Part shown: piece after piece, positions 11,998 to 22,868 of the stretch | Numbering within the stretch: the first letter of the stretch is position 1 | Layout of the letters: each line of letters opens with the position of its first letter | NCBI GenBank assembly: GCA_947561395.2 | Contig: OX387189.1 | Span: 20,894,329-20,958,328 of the forward strand | DNA: 64,000 nucleotides | Direction of reading: 5' to 3' | From: Buxus sempervirens | Taxonomy: Eukaryota > Streptophyta > Magnoliopsida > Buxales > Buxaceae | Translations under genes and position numbers: made by a program | Notes under the pieces: generated by a model | The model's input: only the letters and a program-made list of their open reading frames with translations | Database searches by the model: none | What the model was told of the DNA's origin: nothing

Positions 11998-12358
11998 TCA
12001 AGGCTAAGTGGAATGCCCCATCCACTGCCGAACAGAGTTGCCGCAGCACCTCTGTTCCCCGAGAGGGCCTTACTGATTCCCCACAGTGGAAAGCTACATG
12101 GACAAGGAAAATTAACGCTAACAAGCCAACACCAGCACACTACTAGACTCATTGTAGATCCACACTAAGAATAATGTCCAATTAGACAACTCACAACTCA
12201 AAACAAACCAATCAAATCAAATCCATAACCGGTGTGCAATCCAAGGCCAAGTGGAATACCCCATCCACCGCCAAATCACAACATAAACCAAGTGGAATTC
12301 CCCATCCACTATCACATCAACCGAGGCCAAGTGGAATTCCCCATCCATCGCCAGTAAA
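11998..12358. repeat. Hairpin repeats of LTR M (AGTGGAATTCCCCATCCACT units)
   Basis: Four units of the form AAGTGG-AATNCCCCAT-CCACY occur at about 12005, 12245, 12293 and 12328. The arms GTGG/CCAC pair around a ten-base loop, and GGC/GCC often flanks them. The cluster takes the same place in LTR M that the constant-loop hairpins take in LTR I and the 29-base repeats in LTR Q, just beyond a shared stretch ACGACTTACA...CTAGCTAGG...CGGAGCAC. Confidence 0.65.
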
Positions 12359-12889
12359 ACAATAAGTCAAAAGCCTTATCAGGTCATATAAGGGTTTTTC
12401 AACATCATTTTCATAAATCCAAGCCAATCAAAACGAAGGTCATAAAATCCTCAAAACACATTTTCGATGAGTGGGATGATCTTAGGAATCCCAAATAAGT
12501 CACCATACCAAAATTCAATGGATTCTGAGACAAAAAGTTTTGGACCTCAAAAATATTCCAAGTCTGGTTGAAAATGTTGACTTTTCGGTGTCGAATTTTT
12601 CTAGACAAATGTACAAGGATTTTGGGGCTCAAATTCTGGTTGTAGTCTATTGGAGGGTATACAAATCATCTAGAATTTTTTGGGCTTCTGAATCACTCAT
12701 TTGGATATCAAACTCAAAAAGTGGCCATTTTTGAAAATCGGGAAAACTGGAAATTTAGGCACAAACTGAAAAGTAGACTTTTTATTGGTTGGGAATTGGG
12801 CCTTGAGAGTATTTTTATTGGTTCCAAATAGGGGGTAAAACCTTATTTACATGTAAAGACTTAAGTAAATTGAGCAATAAATACACAGG

Positions 12890-13085
12890 GGCGATTAGTT
12901 TTAGCGCTCGGACGTTGAGGTTCAAGGTTCGGGCATTGAGGTTTAAAATGCGCGTGCCCAGGTTTAAAACAAGGACGACGTGCTAAGGTTTGACGTTCAC
13001 GCATTAAGGCAATACGCAAGGCAACGTTCACGTGTTCCATTTGAACGTGCGCGCGTTAAGGTTCTAGATTAATCGCCCAGGTTAA
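12890..13085. repeat. Repeated GCGCG/TTGAGGTTC words in LTR M
   Basis: Degenerate repeats of words such as GGACGTTGAGGTTCAAGG, GGGCATTGAGGTTTAAAA and GCGCGTTAAGG, mixed with CG dinucleotides, stand out from the AT-rich neighbourhood. They are the counterpart of the GC-rich blocks in LTRs I, N and L. Confidence 0.55.
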
Positions 13086-13744
13086 TCCTGATTTGCAATT
13101 TAAGATAACAAAGACTTGTCTTTTGGGGGTTTGGCTTAGGATTAATCGTAAATTTTCAAGATTAATCGCCACCTCGGGATTTTATATATTTTTGGCTATT
13201 TTCGACTCAAAACTCATACAACTCCTTCCTAACCTTTCCAACACCCAATGGGATGATCATAAATCATCCCAACACAATTAAAAACACATTCTAAAACCAA
13301 GATTCATTCCAAATCCTCATGAACACCCATCAAACCCTAATCCGAATATGATCAATTGAGGTAGTAAATCCATGGCAAATCAATGTAAAACTAATCAAGA
13401 GCATTATACGATCAAAACCTATGAATTTTAGAAACAAGTAGCAACATGTCAGATCATTTCTTCAATAAAATCAAACCCTAGAGAGAGAATACAAATTTTT
13501 GGTAATTCATTTTGTTTGGAAGGGTTTGCTACTTACATGTTAATGGAGAAGCAAAACTTCTCTTCAAGCTCTCCTCTTCTTCTTCTTCAAGCTTTTCAAG
13601 TGAGCTCTCACTCTTCTTCTTGTTCTATACGTCCAAGGCAAGAGAAATGGGTTTTCAAACACTTAATTAGAAATTAGGGCATCCTTTTATATGCCCAAGT
13701 TTTGTGTCTTTCAAATCTGCCCCTAAACAAGGCTTTTATTCAAC

Positions 13745-15050
13745 TAAAACCCTTGGGGGTACCTAAGGCATACCAGGGGTACCTTAGTGTTATTCGAGTG
13801 GGGTACCTTGGTATTACGTGGGGGTACCTTAGTGTTAAGTGGGGTGTTTGCCTTAGCCACTTCAAAAGGCATGCTCTAGGGATGCTTGGGGGTACTTTAG
13901 TTATACAAGATGGGATACCCTAGTGTGAAGTGGGAGAGGGTACCTTAGTGTTTCAAGGGATTTACCTTCGTCATTCTAAAGGATAAACTTTAGATAAGGC
14001 AAAATAGTGGGGGGTACTTAGCTATAGAAGGGGTGTACCTTAGTTATATGAGGGGGTACCTTAGCTATATAAGAGGTTATACCTTAGGCAAAATAGTGGG
14101 GGGTTACCTTACTTATATAGGGGTTACTTTAGTTAGACAAAGGGGGTACTTTGGCTATATAGGGGGTGTACCCTAGGTAAAATAGTGGGGGTACCTTACT
14201 TATATGAGAGGAGTACCTCTAGGTAATGTAAGGGATGTACCCTAGGTAATGTAAGGGATGTACCTTAGTAATATAAGGGGGTACTCTAGCTATACAAAGG
14301 GGGTACCCTAGCTATATAAGGGAATGTACCTTAGGTAAACAAGGGGGTACTTTAAGTAAAACAGTACTTTAGTTAAAGGGACACCTTAGGCAATACAAGT
14401 GAAGTACCTTAGGTATAATTAGGGGGTACTTTAGGTATTCGAATGGGGTACCTTAGGCAATATAGTGGGGTACCTTAGCCAATATGAGTGAGGTGCCTTA
14501 GGTAATATAAGGGGGTACTTTAGGTATACATGTGAGGTACCTTAGGCAATGCAAGGGGATACCTTAGGTAAACACAGGGGTACCTATAGGCAAACACAAG
14601 GGGATACCTTAGGCAAACACAGGGGTACCTTAGGCAATTAAGGTAGGATACCTTAGGTGAAATAGTGGGGTACCTTGGGTAATACTTGGGTGTACTTTGG
14701 GCATAAAATGGGGGTACCTTAAGGAATAATTGGGTGTACTTTGGACATACATTGGGGGTACCTTAGGTAATACTTAAGTGTACTTTGGGTAATACTTTGG
14801 GGTACTTTGGGTAATACTTGGGGGTATCTTAAGTATAGAAGTGAGGTATCTTGGGTATACTTAAGAGGTTATTTGGGTATTCTTGAGAGACACTTAAGGT
14901 ACACTTGAGAGGTACCTTGGGCATTCTTAAGAGTTACTTTAGATACTCTTAGGGGATAATTTGGGTACACTTGGGAGGTACCTTGTGTATATTCTGAAGG
15001 TACTTTAGGTACACTTAGACTAATTGGAGGGTACCTTAGCCAATTGAAAT
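13745..15050. repeat. 1.3-kb minisatellite of GGGGTACCTTAG-like units
   Basis: Several dozen degenerate units of about 20-30 bases share the core GGGGTACCTTAGG, with variable A/T-rich tails such as TAATATAAG, TATATAAGGG and CAAACACAA. The core contains the palindrome GGTACC. Unit length and tail vary continuously along the array, and toward the right end the core drifts to GGTACTTTGGGTA. The array lies inside LTR M. A shorter array of the same core is at 60954-61115. Confidence 0.85.
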
Positions 15051-15629
15051 TGAGAAATAACATTATCTAAGCTTACCTTAATAACCTTCAATAGAGATCA
15101 ATTTGATTTCCCCCAATTCCTTAAGCTTGATCCACATCCACCTCACCTTCATAACACAAACGCTTAATTAGTCTAATAATCATACTTTAAGTAATTAAAC
15201 TTAATAATTAAGGTATAATCTGGGTCGGGGTTTTACATGTTACCCAAACCTACTTCCAAATACCTCAAGACTACTCTCTAGTCATAAAACGTGAAGAGAG
15301 AGCTAGGGGAAAGGGAGACAGGTGGATCCGTAGGGCAGACCCCCATATATTGTAATCTTAGAATTGTGTAGTTTTAATGTTTTGTTTAGATTGTATGATT
15401 GCTTATTGATGAAATATGGAGGAATACCATAGATCTATGATGTTCATAGCATTAGATCTCATTTTCCTCCTAGAATTCGATTTTTTACATTGTTTTCTCC
15501 CCTTTTATGTTTATTCATGTTTTTAATCATTAGGCTAGGATTTTGGATCTACCATGATCTATATGATAGATCTGAAATCATAAGCCTTAAAGTAACCTCT
15601 AGGGTTTCATGAGGTAATTTTTGTATAAT

Positions 15630-16263
15630 TTTAATTTTTGAGAGAAGACCCTATCGTCTAAACTCTCCCTTTTGATGATTTTTGGGTGTATCTGGCTTAG
15701 GTCTCTCAACCAATGGGTAATCTGGACTAGATCTGTACACTAGATGATTCGGATTTATTTTCAAATATTCTGAGGTGATTTTTGTATTATTCTAATTTTT
15801 GAGAGAAGACCCTATGGTCTAAACTCTCCCTTTTGATATTTTTGGGTGTATCTGGTTTAGGTCTCTCAACCAATAGGAAATCTGGACTAGATCTGTACCC
15901 TAGATGATTTGGATTTATTTTCCAATATTCTGAGGTGATTTTTGTATTATTTTAATTTTTGAGAGAAGACCCTATGGTCTAAACTCTTCCTTTTGATGTT
16001 TTTTGGGTGTATCTGGTTTAAGTCTCTCAACCAATGGGAAATCTGGACCAGATCTGTACCCTAGAACTATTTGGATTGATTCTTCAACATTAGGTGATCA
16101 TTTCTGAGTTATTTTAATTTTTGAGAGAAGACCCTATGGTCTAAACTCTCCCTTTTGATGTTTTCTGGGTGTATCTGGTTTAGGTCTCTCAACCAATGGG
16201 AAATTTGGACCAAATCTGTACCCTAGAACTGTTTGGATTGATTCTTCAACATTAGGAGGTCAT
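15630..16263 (+). repeat. Tandem ~161-base repeats in the B 5' LTR
   Basis: Copies beginning near 15640, 15801, 15961 and 16123 share GAGAGAAGACCCTATGGTC, TCTCCCTTTTGATG and GGTCTCTCAACCAATGGG. A fifth copy continues beyond the inserted LTR at about 22210. The 3' LTR has four copies (57755, 57916, 58078, 58240), so the two LTRs differ by about one unit. The related solo LTR at 46502-48324 has one such block. Confidence 0.85.
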
Positions 16264-16845
16264 TGTAAGAACCTTGTTTTTGCACCCCTGGAAGTGCTGA
16301 AAATGCAAAACCCGGCTAAAAGGTCAAACCCTGAGGGGTCGAAATTTGACCTTTTGATCAAGTGATAATTGGCCGCCTTGCTTTATCTCAATGGATAGAG
16401 AATCCCGACACGAGTCCAACGCAACTGAGTTTACTGGAATCGGAGTCCGGATGAGGGTTCTGTGGGCCGGTCAAACTTGAGGGTGAGCCGAAAGTTGACT
16501 TTTCCTCGAACCCCGTGCCAAGTACTTAGCCCTATGTCATTGGATGGAGGGCTCCGATACGAGTCTAACGCAATTAAGTTTGCTCAAATCGGAGTTCGGA
16601 TGAAGGAGATATGAGTTGTCGAAGTTTCCGTGCAGCAAAACCGGAAACTGCACACGTGGCGAAGAAACTGCGCACGTGGCGATGAATGCAACGAAATATC
16701 TCAGGGACTAAATCTCAAATATCCAAAAATCATCAAATATCTCAGGGACTAAACTAAAATTCGCAGGGACCAATCCGTAATTGCTCAAAAGTGTCAAATC
16801 GGTTGAATCGGTCAAGTCGAGGGGCAAATCCGTAATTTTTCGATT

Positions 16846-17113
16846 TGTATCCGGCATTTAATGCCGGATACACTTGCCTCTCTTCATATCCGGACTCAAA
16901 TGTCGGATACAAAGATTTGCTCGGCGAGATTCGTGCCGATTCCCCGACAAATTCGCAGCGGCATTTAATTTTCGAAATTATTATGTTTTTTATCCGATAT
17001 AATATGCTGGATACAAAGGAAGTGCAGTGTATTTGGCATAATATGCCGGATACAAAGGAAGTGTAGTGTATCCGGCATTAAATGCCGGATACATTAAGTT
17101 TTCTATAAAAAGG
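16846..17113 (+). promoter_or_regulatory. U3 palindrome array and TATA box of LTR P
   Basis: Five palindromes precede a TATAAAAAGG box (17104-17113). They are TGTATCCGGCATT with its complement around one T (16846-16872); ATATCCGGACT/TGTCGGATAC (16886-16910); two weaker ones near 16990-17015 and 17028-17055; and TGTATCCGGCATT with its complement around one A (17068-17094). The last ends ten bases before the box, as in LTR A. Confidence 0.65.
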
Positions 17114-18254
17114 CAACAGCAACCCCATTTCCGGGGTTGGCTTGGTTTTGGCTGTTTTCCACTTCTTCTTCCCCACGAACCTTGCTCCGAGATCCCTCCT
17201 CCAAGCCCTTCCTTGCCTCCATAACCCCCCAAGCACAACCTTAAGACTCTCCCACTCTCTCCTCACTTCTTCCTCTTGATTTTCACTCAAACCCAAAGGA
17301 GGATTTGCTGTTCTTGGTGGCACAAGGAGAGGTTCCAGCCACTGTTGAGCTTCAAAGAGGAATCTCTACACCACACAAAGGCTTCAAAGCCCCAAGGTAT
17401 CATTCCTTACTGCCATTTACTCCACATATATGAAAATGAGGTGATTTCACGAAACTTTTAAAGGTTTTGTTTTCTTGCTTGAAGGCTGCCCTTTAGAATG
17501 ATTTTTCATGTGTCTTCTCCTCTCTTCCATCATATAAAATACCTCCTACAGTAAGGGGAGTGGGCATGGCTTCAAGGGAGGAAGAGGGTCACCTATCTAG
17601 GATCTTAATGGTTCTTTAAAGCTCTCTTTCGGCTACTGGTTTAGCTCATTTAAATGGGGAGTTTGTTCTATTCACTTGTATATCCAATGTACCCCACATA
17701 AGCCCCCTTTATCCCTTCCTTACTTATGCTTTTGCTTCCATGTAGGTTAGATTTGATATGTTTTCTTTGTTTCCAAAGCATGCATGCATACACATCCCCC
17801 CTCACCCACTAGGGCCATGCTCGGTCATTTTGCGTTAACATCGATAGCCACCTCATGGCTCACGTGAGCACACTCACATGCTTTACTTTTTCATGCACCT
17901 GATTCATAAAAATGCACACACACTCATCATTGTTTAAAAGTGTGTATCTTAGCCCAGGTTGGTAGATCTCCCTTTGCTTGGTGCACTTGCTGGTGCGTGG
18001 AAGATGAAGGACCAAAAGAGGGACACAAGGTCCCTGTTCATTGCTGCTAATGGTGGGAAGGGGAGGAGGCAACTTCCCCTGCCTTCTCTCCCTTTCCCTT
18101 GACTTCACAAACCCAAAAGAGCTCAAAACGGGGTCTTCTCCATCTCTTTGAGCCTCTGTGGGCTCACACAGGAGCCCACACAATCCCTGGAACACCCCAA
18201 GGAGCCTAAAAACCCAACCCCAATGCAAAAATCCGAGAAAAAGGCTTCTGTTGG

Positions 18255-18362
18255 TTGATCCGGCAACTTAGGCCGGATCAACTGAAACCCATGTGTAACC
18301 GGCTAAAGATGCCGGATACACTGAGCCTTGTGTGTAACCGGCATCTCAGGCTGGCTACACTA
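18255..18362. repeat. Second palindrome cluster of LTR P
   Basis: There are three palindromes: GTTGATCCGGC/GCCGGATCAAC, GTGTAACCGGC/GCCGGATACAC and GTGTAACCGGC/GCTGGCTACAC. Their arms mix the words GTATCC, GATCC and GTAACC, which shows that the word drifts while pairing persists. They are the counterpart of 6633-6697 and 2852-2996. Confidence 0.55.
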
Positions 18363-19673
18363 CGAGAATGTCATTTTTGCTATTTTTGATGATCTTTGCT
18401 ATTTTTTTGGTTTGATTGATCAATTCGGATAAACCAGAAGGGTTTCCGGGTCACTCGGAAACCCAAGATGGGCCTTGGACACCTGGTCCAAATTGATTTC
18501 CGGCAGGGCCTTCCAACGGGGCCCGCCAAGCCCAACAAACTTATTGTGCTTAAATAAGATAATTAAATTAATTGAGTGGGCCAAACCCCTTGAGGCCCAC
18601 CAAAGCCCAAATTGAAGCATGCAGGCCTAGATTAATGTATGGTTTGGCCGAGGCAAAGGGCAGGGCCTATCGGGCCCACCAAGCCCATTAACCAACCAAG
18701 GTTAGGGTTTCAAAACCCTAACTCAAGAAGTCTTGGGATTTCAAACCCAAGCCCAGGTAAAGGGCCCCAAGCCCAAGGCCTGGCCCATTTTGGCACGGAT
18801 AATCAAAGATAAATTAAATCATTTGGCAACCAATAGTGGGGCCCACTTACGGGCCCACAAGGCAATCTAGACTCATTATTTGCATGGAAATCAAATTTAA
18901 TCAAACTGGAATTTCAAAATAAAATCAAATCCATTTGAACCAAGCCCAAAGGGCCTCTCAGGCTAGACCAAGGCCCACCAAGGGACACGTGGGCTCAACC
19001 AAGCCCACCAAGGAATCCGCGGGCCTTCCAACGAGGCCCGCCTAATCCGACCCACATCACTTTAACTAAAAAGATAAAATCAAGTAAAGGGACCCACACC
19101 ACTTTGGCGGTCCCGCCAGACTTAAACCAAATTGGAATGCTGGATTAGGAATCGGGTGATTGAGAGACCAGAGTTGTGATGCCCCGGACCCGGACATGTT
19201 CACTAAAGGTATATGCCGGTTCCTTGACATCAGGTGAGGTCCCAGAAATGCATTTCTAAGTTTTAACAACTAACCAAACAATTATATTTTAATCCCAACA
19301 TTTTCAAAAAAACGGCTATATAACGTCTGTATTTATAAGAATGGGCTAAGCCCTCAAACCAATACCTGATAAACACAATATATATAGATAATATACATCA
19401 TTCAAAAAAAACTAAGCCATCCAACATCTACAGCTTTAAAGTAAAGTTTACTAAGGTTTTCACTTCTCTTCTCTCTTTCTCATTTACAATTTATACACAA
19501 TCCAAAAAATAGACGACTACATAAACACACTGCCAACCCTATCCAGGATAATAAAAATCCTCTGGGTTGTAGTCGTCATCCAGCCCGTTAGTTCTGCCTA
19601 CCTCAATTTGTGGTTGCTCTGCAGATTTATCTGAAAACAAAACTGGTAAAAACAAAACACGCTTGAGACTAAC

Positions 19674-19689
19674 GTCTCAGTAAGCAGCA
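19674..19689 (-). other. Conserved LTR hairpin, LTR Q (TGAGAC/GTCTCA)
   Basis: TGAGAC and GTCTCA pair around a four-base loop. Compared with TGAGAT/ATCTCA in elements G and N, both partners of the last pair have changed (T-A to C-G), which is a compensatory change. CAGTAAGCAGC follows on the plus strand as in LTR M. Confidence 0.65.
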
Positions 19690-20034
19690 TAATGCATGAT
19701 AAGAACATTTTATGCAGTTTCAAATAGTAAAATAGCATGATAAGGTACTATACAATCAAACGTTGACAACTCATGCTAAATCTATATCAATATCATGTAA
19801 TGACATTACTTTGAATTCTGTGGAATCATAAAACAGATAAAATCATATTAATCCAAATCACGATTTCAGTAAAGTCTCATGTAATAACAATGATGTAATT
19901 CACTTGTCCAATTCACCAGCTCACGACTTACAATGGAAAGATCTAGCTAGGATCGCTATTCCAAAGCGGAGCACTCCAGCATGAAACATGCATGAGCTGG
20001 CAGGTACAACCCAGTCCAACCATAGCAAGTTAAT

Positions 20035-20165
20035 GATTTCTTCAGACCATCGAGTTAGTGATCTTTATTAGACCATCGAGTTAGTGATCTCAATTAGACC
20101 ATCGAGTTAGTGATCTTTATTAGACCATCGAGTTAGTGATCTCAATGAGACCATCTAATTGACTT
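20035..20165. repeat. Tandem 29-base repeats in LTR Q
   Basis: About five units of AGACCATCGAGTTAGTGATC with an alternating tail (TTTATT or TCAATT) follow one another. They lie just beyond the shared CTAGCTAGG...CGGAGCACTCC stretch, the same place as the hairpin arrays of LTRs I and M. Confidence 0.85.
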
Positions 20166-20553
20166 TACGGGTTGCTGTGACACATTCTGAGGAGGATGCA
20201 AGTTCACAACCCCCGGCCCCTCATGAGCTAAGGTGAACTGCCGTCCTCAACCCCCCCAGTTACAAGAATCCAAGCTCCCAATGAAAACTAATAACAATAA
20301 ATCACAGCACCTAAAAAAAGGGAAAAGTGAGAGGTGGTGGATGGGCTATTCATTGTTCTTCTACCGAATAAAAGGAAGGAAAAGATGCCAAGTTGGCTTT
20401 AATGACCAGTATTCCCAAAACATTCATGCCGATTATACTTGGTTAGCATGTGCTGGTGTGAAGCATTTTTCCTTAAATCAAGGCCTTAGCTCACTTGACT
20501 GCAAAATCTAAATATTAGGTTCAAGATTAAAAGGCTCACTTTTTTGGTTGTAG

Positions 20554-20855
20554 GGACTTGTTTCTGCATACATGCCAATTGCTGCAGTTCTGATAAGCCT
20601 TGAAATTTCAGATGTGATATTCTCCTATGCTGCTAAACTTGGTATGTTTAAAGTACTTCTCCATTAACTCAAGATCCTTACACATTATTTGTTTCTTTAC
20701 TTAAAAATTATTGTTTTTGAGTATTTCTACTAATCTTGTATCATCAAGTGTGCTTTCCTAATCTTGTATTATCAGGTGTGTTTTCCCGTGGATTTACCCT
20801 TTTCTGCTCATCCGGTAGCTTGTGCAGTTGCACTAGAAGCAGTGAAGATTTACAA
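20554..20855 (+). pseudogene. Two-exon relic of plant GABA transaminase, captured in an LTR
   Basis: Exon 20554-20641 encodes SAYMPIAAVLISLEISDVI then AAKLG. After an intron with GT (20642) and AG (20775) boundaries, exon 20776-20855 begins VFSRGFT and, one base out of frame, continues AHPVACAVALEAVKIYK. This matches the C-terminal half of plant pyruvate-dependent GABA transaminase (POP2 type, class III aminotransferase), where the family reads SSAYMPIGA...SDVI...KLG.FSHGFTYSGHPV.CAVALEALKIYK. The intron phase agrees across the junction. A donor-like GTATT follows the second exon and a pyrimidine-AG site precedes the first, so the piece came from genomic DNA, not from a processed mRNA. The intron 3' end is partly duplicated (ATCTTGTATCATCA and ATCTTGTATTATCA). 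One extra base after GFT and the missing rest of the gene make it non-functional. Confidence 0.85.
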
Positions 20856-21369
20856 GTATTCTACTAAGCTGTTTTTCTCTTAAACATGAAATGAGTGGTC
20901 AGTAATTGCTATTGAGGAATTAAACTATACTTCTTGGCTCTTTAGCTCATAAACATGCTCATGAATCATGAGACAAACCCAATATCTTACATTTCTGATT
21001 TTGTGCTTTTTAAAATTAGAATAACCGAAAAACCTTAGGCTGCCAAGTATGGAAGCAAGGGTTCCAGTCTAACAACCATTTTAATCTAATACATGCTTAG
21101 ATCAAAACAGAATTCCAACGAAACAGAAACCCAACAAAAGTCGACAGAAACATAATCCCAACAGACATCGACAGAAACAGCACCCAACAGACATTGACAG
21201 AAATAGAAATTGACAGAACAGAAATCCAACAGAAATCAACAGAAACAGAAATAACCAGAACCAAACAGTAATCAAATGGAAATTTATCAAAACAGGATTC
21301 CATCGCAAACTCAACAGTAGTCAAATGAGCAAACAGAAATAAGAAAAACCCAACGAAAATTGATGAAAT

Positions 21370-21720
21370 CGAATAAACTATGCTACTTACTGATTTTCGC
21401 TCAATCCACGCATACTCTCTCTCTTTTCCTCTTCCTCTTCTCTTTCCCTTCTTCTCCCTCTCGTTTTCTCTCCTTCTCTCCACGATTTTCTTTCCTCTCT
21501 TCTCTTCCTCCACTCGTTTTCTTCCTCTCTTCCAACGAACGACCAAGAGAACAATTGCTTCCTCTCTTTTCTTCCCCTCCTCCACTCGTCTCCTTCCTTC
21601 CTTTGCTCGATTTCTTCCCCCACAATTTCGTCTTCTCTCGTCTTTCTTCTTCTAACCCTAACGAACCAAGCAACCCAAAAACCCCAATGCCCAATTCGTC
21701 AATTGCTTAGGTTTGTTTTT
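21370..21720. repeat. CT-rich low-complexity stretch in LTR Q
   Basis: A nearly pure pyrimidine run with TCTTCC and CTCTTT words gives long but meaningless open frames on both strands (Ser/Phe/Leu-rich or Glu/Arg/Lys-rich). I see no domain in it. Confidence 0.8.
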
Positions 21721-22085
21721 TTTTTTTTTTTTTCAACCCATGGATCCCATGAGCCGGTTCATTAATTGGAACCAACCCCCCCTTGAACCACTAAACTAAA
21801 CAACCCTTTTTAACCCACTACTAATGAACTAATTTAACCAAATGATTTCTCTTTTTTTTTTTTTTCTATTTGTTCTTATTTAATAATTTTAAATCTCAAT
21901 TCCAATTTCTAAAAATTTCTGGGGTTTTACAAGAGTTGACTCAAACCAGGGAATCCTATGGGACCCGTCACTTGACGGAGTGGACTGGGATGTCTACGGA
22001 CTTCCCCAGACCGCAACCGAGAACCTACTTAGAATCTCAAGCCGCAGACCAAGCCTTAGTAGAAGAACTTAGGCGCCCAGGTGTC

Positions 22086-22116
22086 TGCCTGCACCCCATC
22101 AGGCAGTGGCGACTCC
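22086..22116 (+). other. U5 hairpin with primer-site copy, LTR P
   Basis: TGCCTG/CAGGCA pairs around CACCCCAT (22086-22105), followed one base later by TGGCGACTCC (22107-22116). Compared with LTR A (CGCCTG/CAGGCG) the outer pair changed from C-G to T-A on both arms. Confidence 0.7.
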
Positions 22117-22787
22117 AAACAAATCCCGAGGCACGCATCGTTTTACGTGTGCCTCGTCGTGCGACCGAAATCGGGCGCGCACAGTCATTTTTGAGTTATT
22201 TTAATTTTTGAGAGAAGAACCTATGATCTAAACTCTCCCTTTTGATATTTTTTATCAACATGGGTGTATTCAGTTTATATCCCTCAATTAATGAAAGATT
22301 TTGACTAGATTTGTACCCTAGATTGTTCAGGTTTAATTCCCAATATTTTAATTTTAATTTTGTATTTCAGGGATTTAAATTAAATCTAGCGTTTTTTGGT
22401 GTTTTACTTTAGGTTTGCTTTCTTTAATTTTTATCTTGTTTTTTACTTAATCATGAAACCCTCAAGATGGTATATTCATATGAAGGGTCCAGAATTAATT
22501 GGGCCATTTATATAAAAGAGGCCATACATCTTGTTTGTTCTTTCCCATACTTTTAATTTTGTTTTTATTAGCAAGCATTTTTTCTAGCATGAACAATACT
22601 TGGCAACCACCTTTTGTTGATGAATGGGAGTGCCTAACACCATCCCCTATTCATAATCTAAGCCCCTTACCCATCTCTGGTTATTATTTTAAAGTAGAGT
22701 TATTTTTACTCTAGCTTTGTTTTTTTTATATTTTATTTGATGATTTTGGCGTCCACTCACACCTAAAAATTGAATGGTGGCGACTCC

Positions 22788-22868
22788 TCCTTTGTATGAA
22801 TACCGTGTGATGATAGGAAGTCATTAGGTTGATTTTCCATGTCTCACAACTGGCGACTCCGCTGGGGA
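22788..22868 (+). other. Primer-binding site of element B and its copy inside the LTR
   Basis: The primer site TGGCGACTCCGCTGGGGA (22851-22868) stands two bases after the LTR end. This word is typical of Tat/Ogre elements and is attributed to tRNA-Arg. Its first ten bases, TGGCGACTCC, also occur at 22788-22797 inside the LTR, 63 bases earlier, after the sequence CACTCACACCTAAAAATTG. The 3' LTR has the copy at 58808-58817. Confidence 0.8.

Larger units (their letters stand above)
8840..15237 (-). mobile_element. Tekay/Del-like LTR (element M), TSD TGTTA
   Basis: It starts TGTAGCACCCCAGATCC and ends CGGGGTTTTACA, that is, a Tekay-type LTR read on the minus strand. Flanks are TGTTA on both sides (8835-8839, 15238-15242). 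Without the solo LTR nested in it, it is about 4.0 kb, and most of its extra length is a 1.3-kb minisatellite of GGGTACCTTAG-like units. There is no coding domain, so it is most simply a solo LTR. It lies in the 5' LTR of element B. Confidence 0.85.
19177..21931 (-). mobile_element. Tekay/Del-like LTR (element Q) carrying a host gene piece
   Basis: It starts TGATGCCCCGGACCCGG and ends CTGGGGTTTTACA, so as a Tekay-type LTR it reads on the minus strand. AGAGTTG stands on both sides (19170-19176, 21932-21938), two bases longer than the usual 5-bp duplication. It shares with LTR M the order AAAACACG, hairpin, CAGTAAGCAGCA and CTAGCTAGG. Two exons and an intron of a GABA transaminase gene lie inside it in the opposite sense (20554-20855). 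The region 21370-21660 is a pure CT-rich stretch. It was inserted in LTR P. Confidence 0.8.
16264..22183 (+). mobile_element. Solo LTR, Tat/Ogre-type (element P), TSD GTCAT
   Basis: It starts TGTAAGAACCTTG, ends CGGGCGCGCACA and has exact 5-bp repeats GTCAT (16259-16263, 22184-22188). Without the nested LTR at 19177-21931 it is about 3.2 kb. It is related to LTR A throughout: palindromes and TATA box, T-rich middle, second palindromes, GGGCC-rich stretch, and a U5 end with hairpin and TGGCGACTCC. It lies in the 5' LTR of element B in the same orientation. No coding domain of its own is present. Confidence 0.9.
8268..22848 (+). mobile_element. 5' LTR of element B, interrupted twice
   Basis: The LTR's own sequence is 8268-8839, 15243-16263 and 22189-22848, about 2.25 kb in all, against 2163 bases for the 3' LTR at 56716-58878. 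It begins TGTAGACACCCC and ends CATGTCTCACA. It was split by a minus-strand Tekay-like LTR (8840-15237) and a Tat-type solo LTR (16264-22183). Both gaps are flanked by exact 5-bp target duplications, and the three pieces align in order with the 3' LTR. Confidence 0.9.

Noticed and set aside
20233-20511. 92-residue frame just before the GABA transaminase relic
   Set aside because: I could not match it to GABA transaminase or any other family; it may be intron or LTR sequence.
21097-21710. Several overlapping open frames on both strands, up to 162 residues
   Set aside because: They are products of a CT-rich low-complexity stretch and read as Ser/Phe/Leu or Glu/Arg/Lys runs.
19170-21938. Reading Q as a non-LTR or DNA element because of its 7-bp flanking repeat
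   Set aside because: The termini and internal order match Tekay-like LTRs; two matching bases beside a 5-bp duplication can occur by chance.
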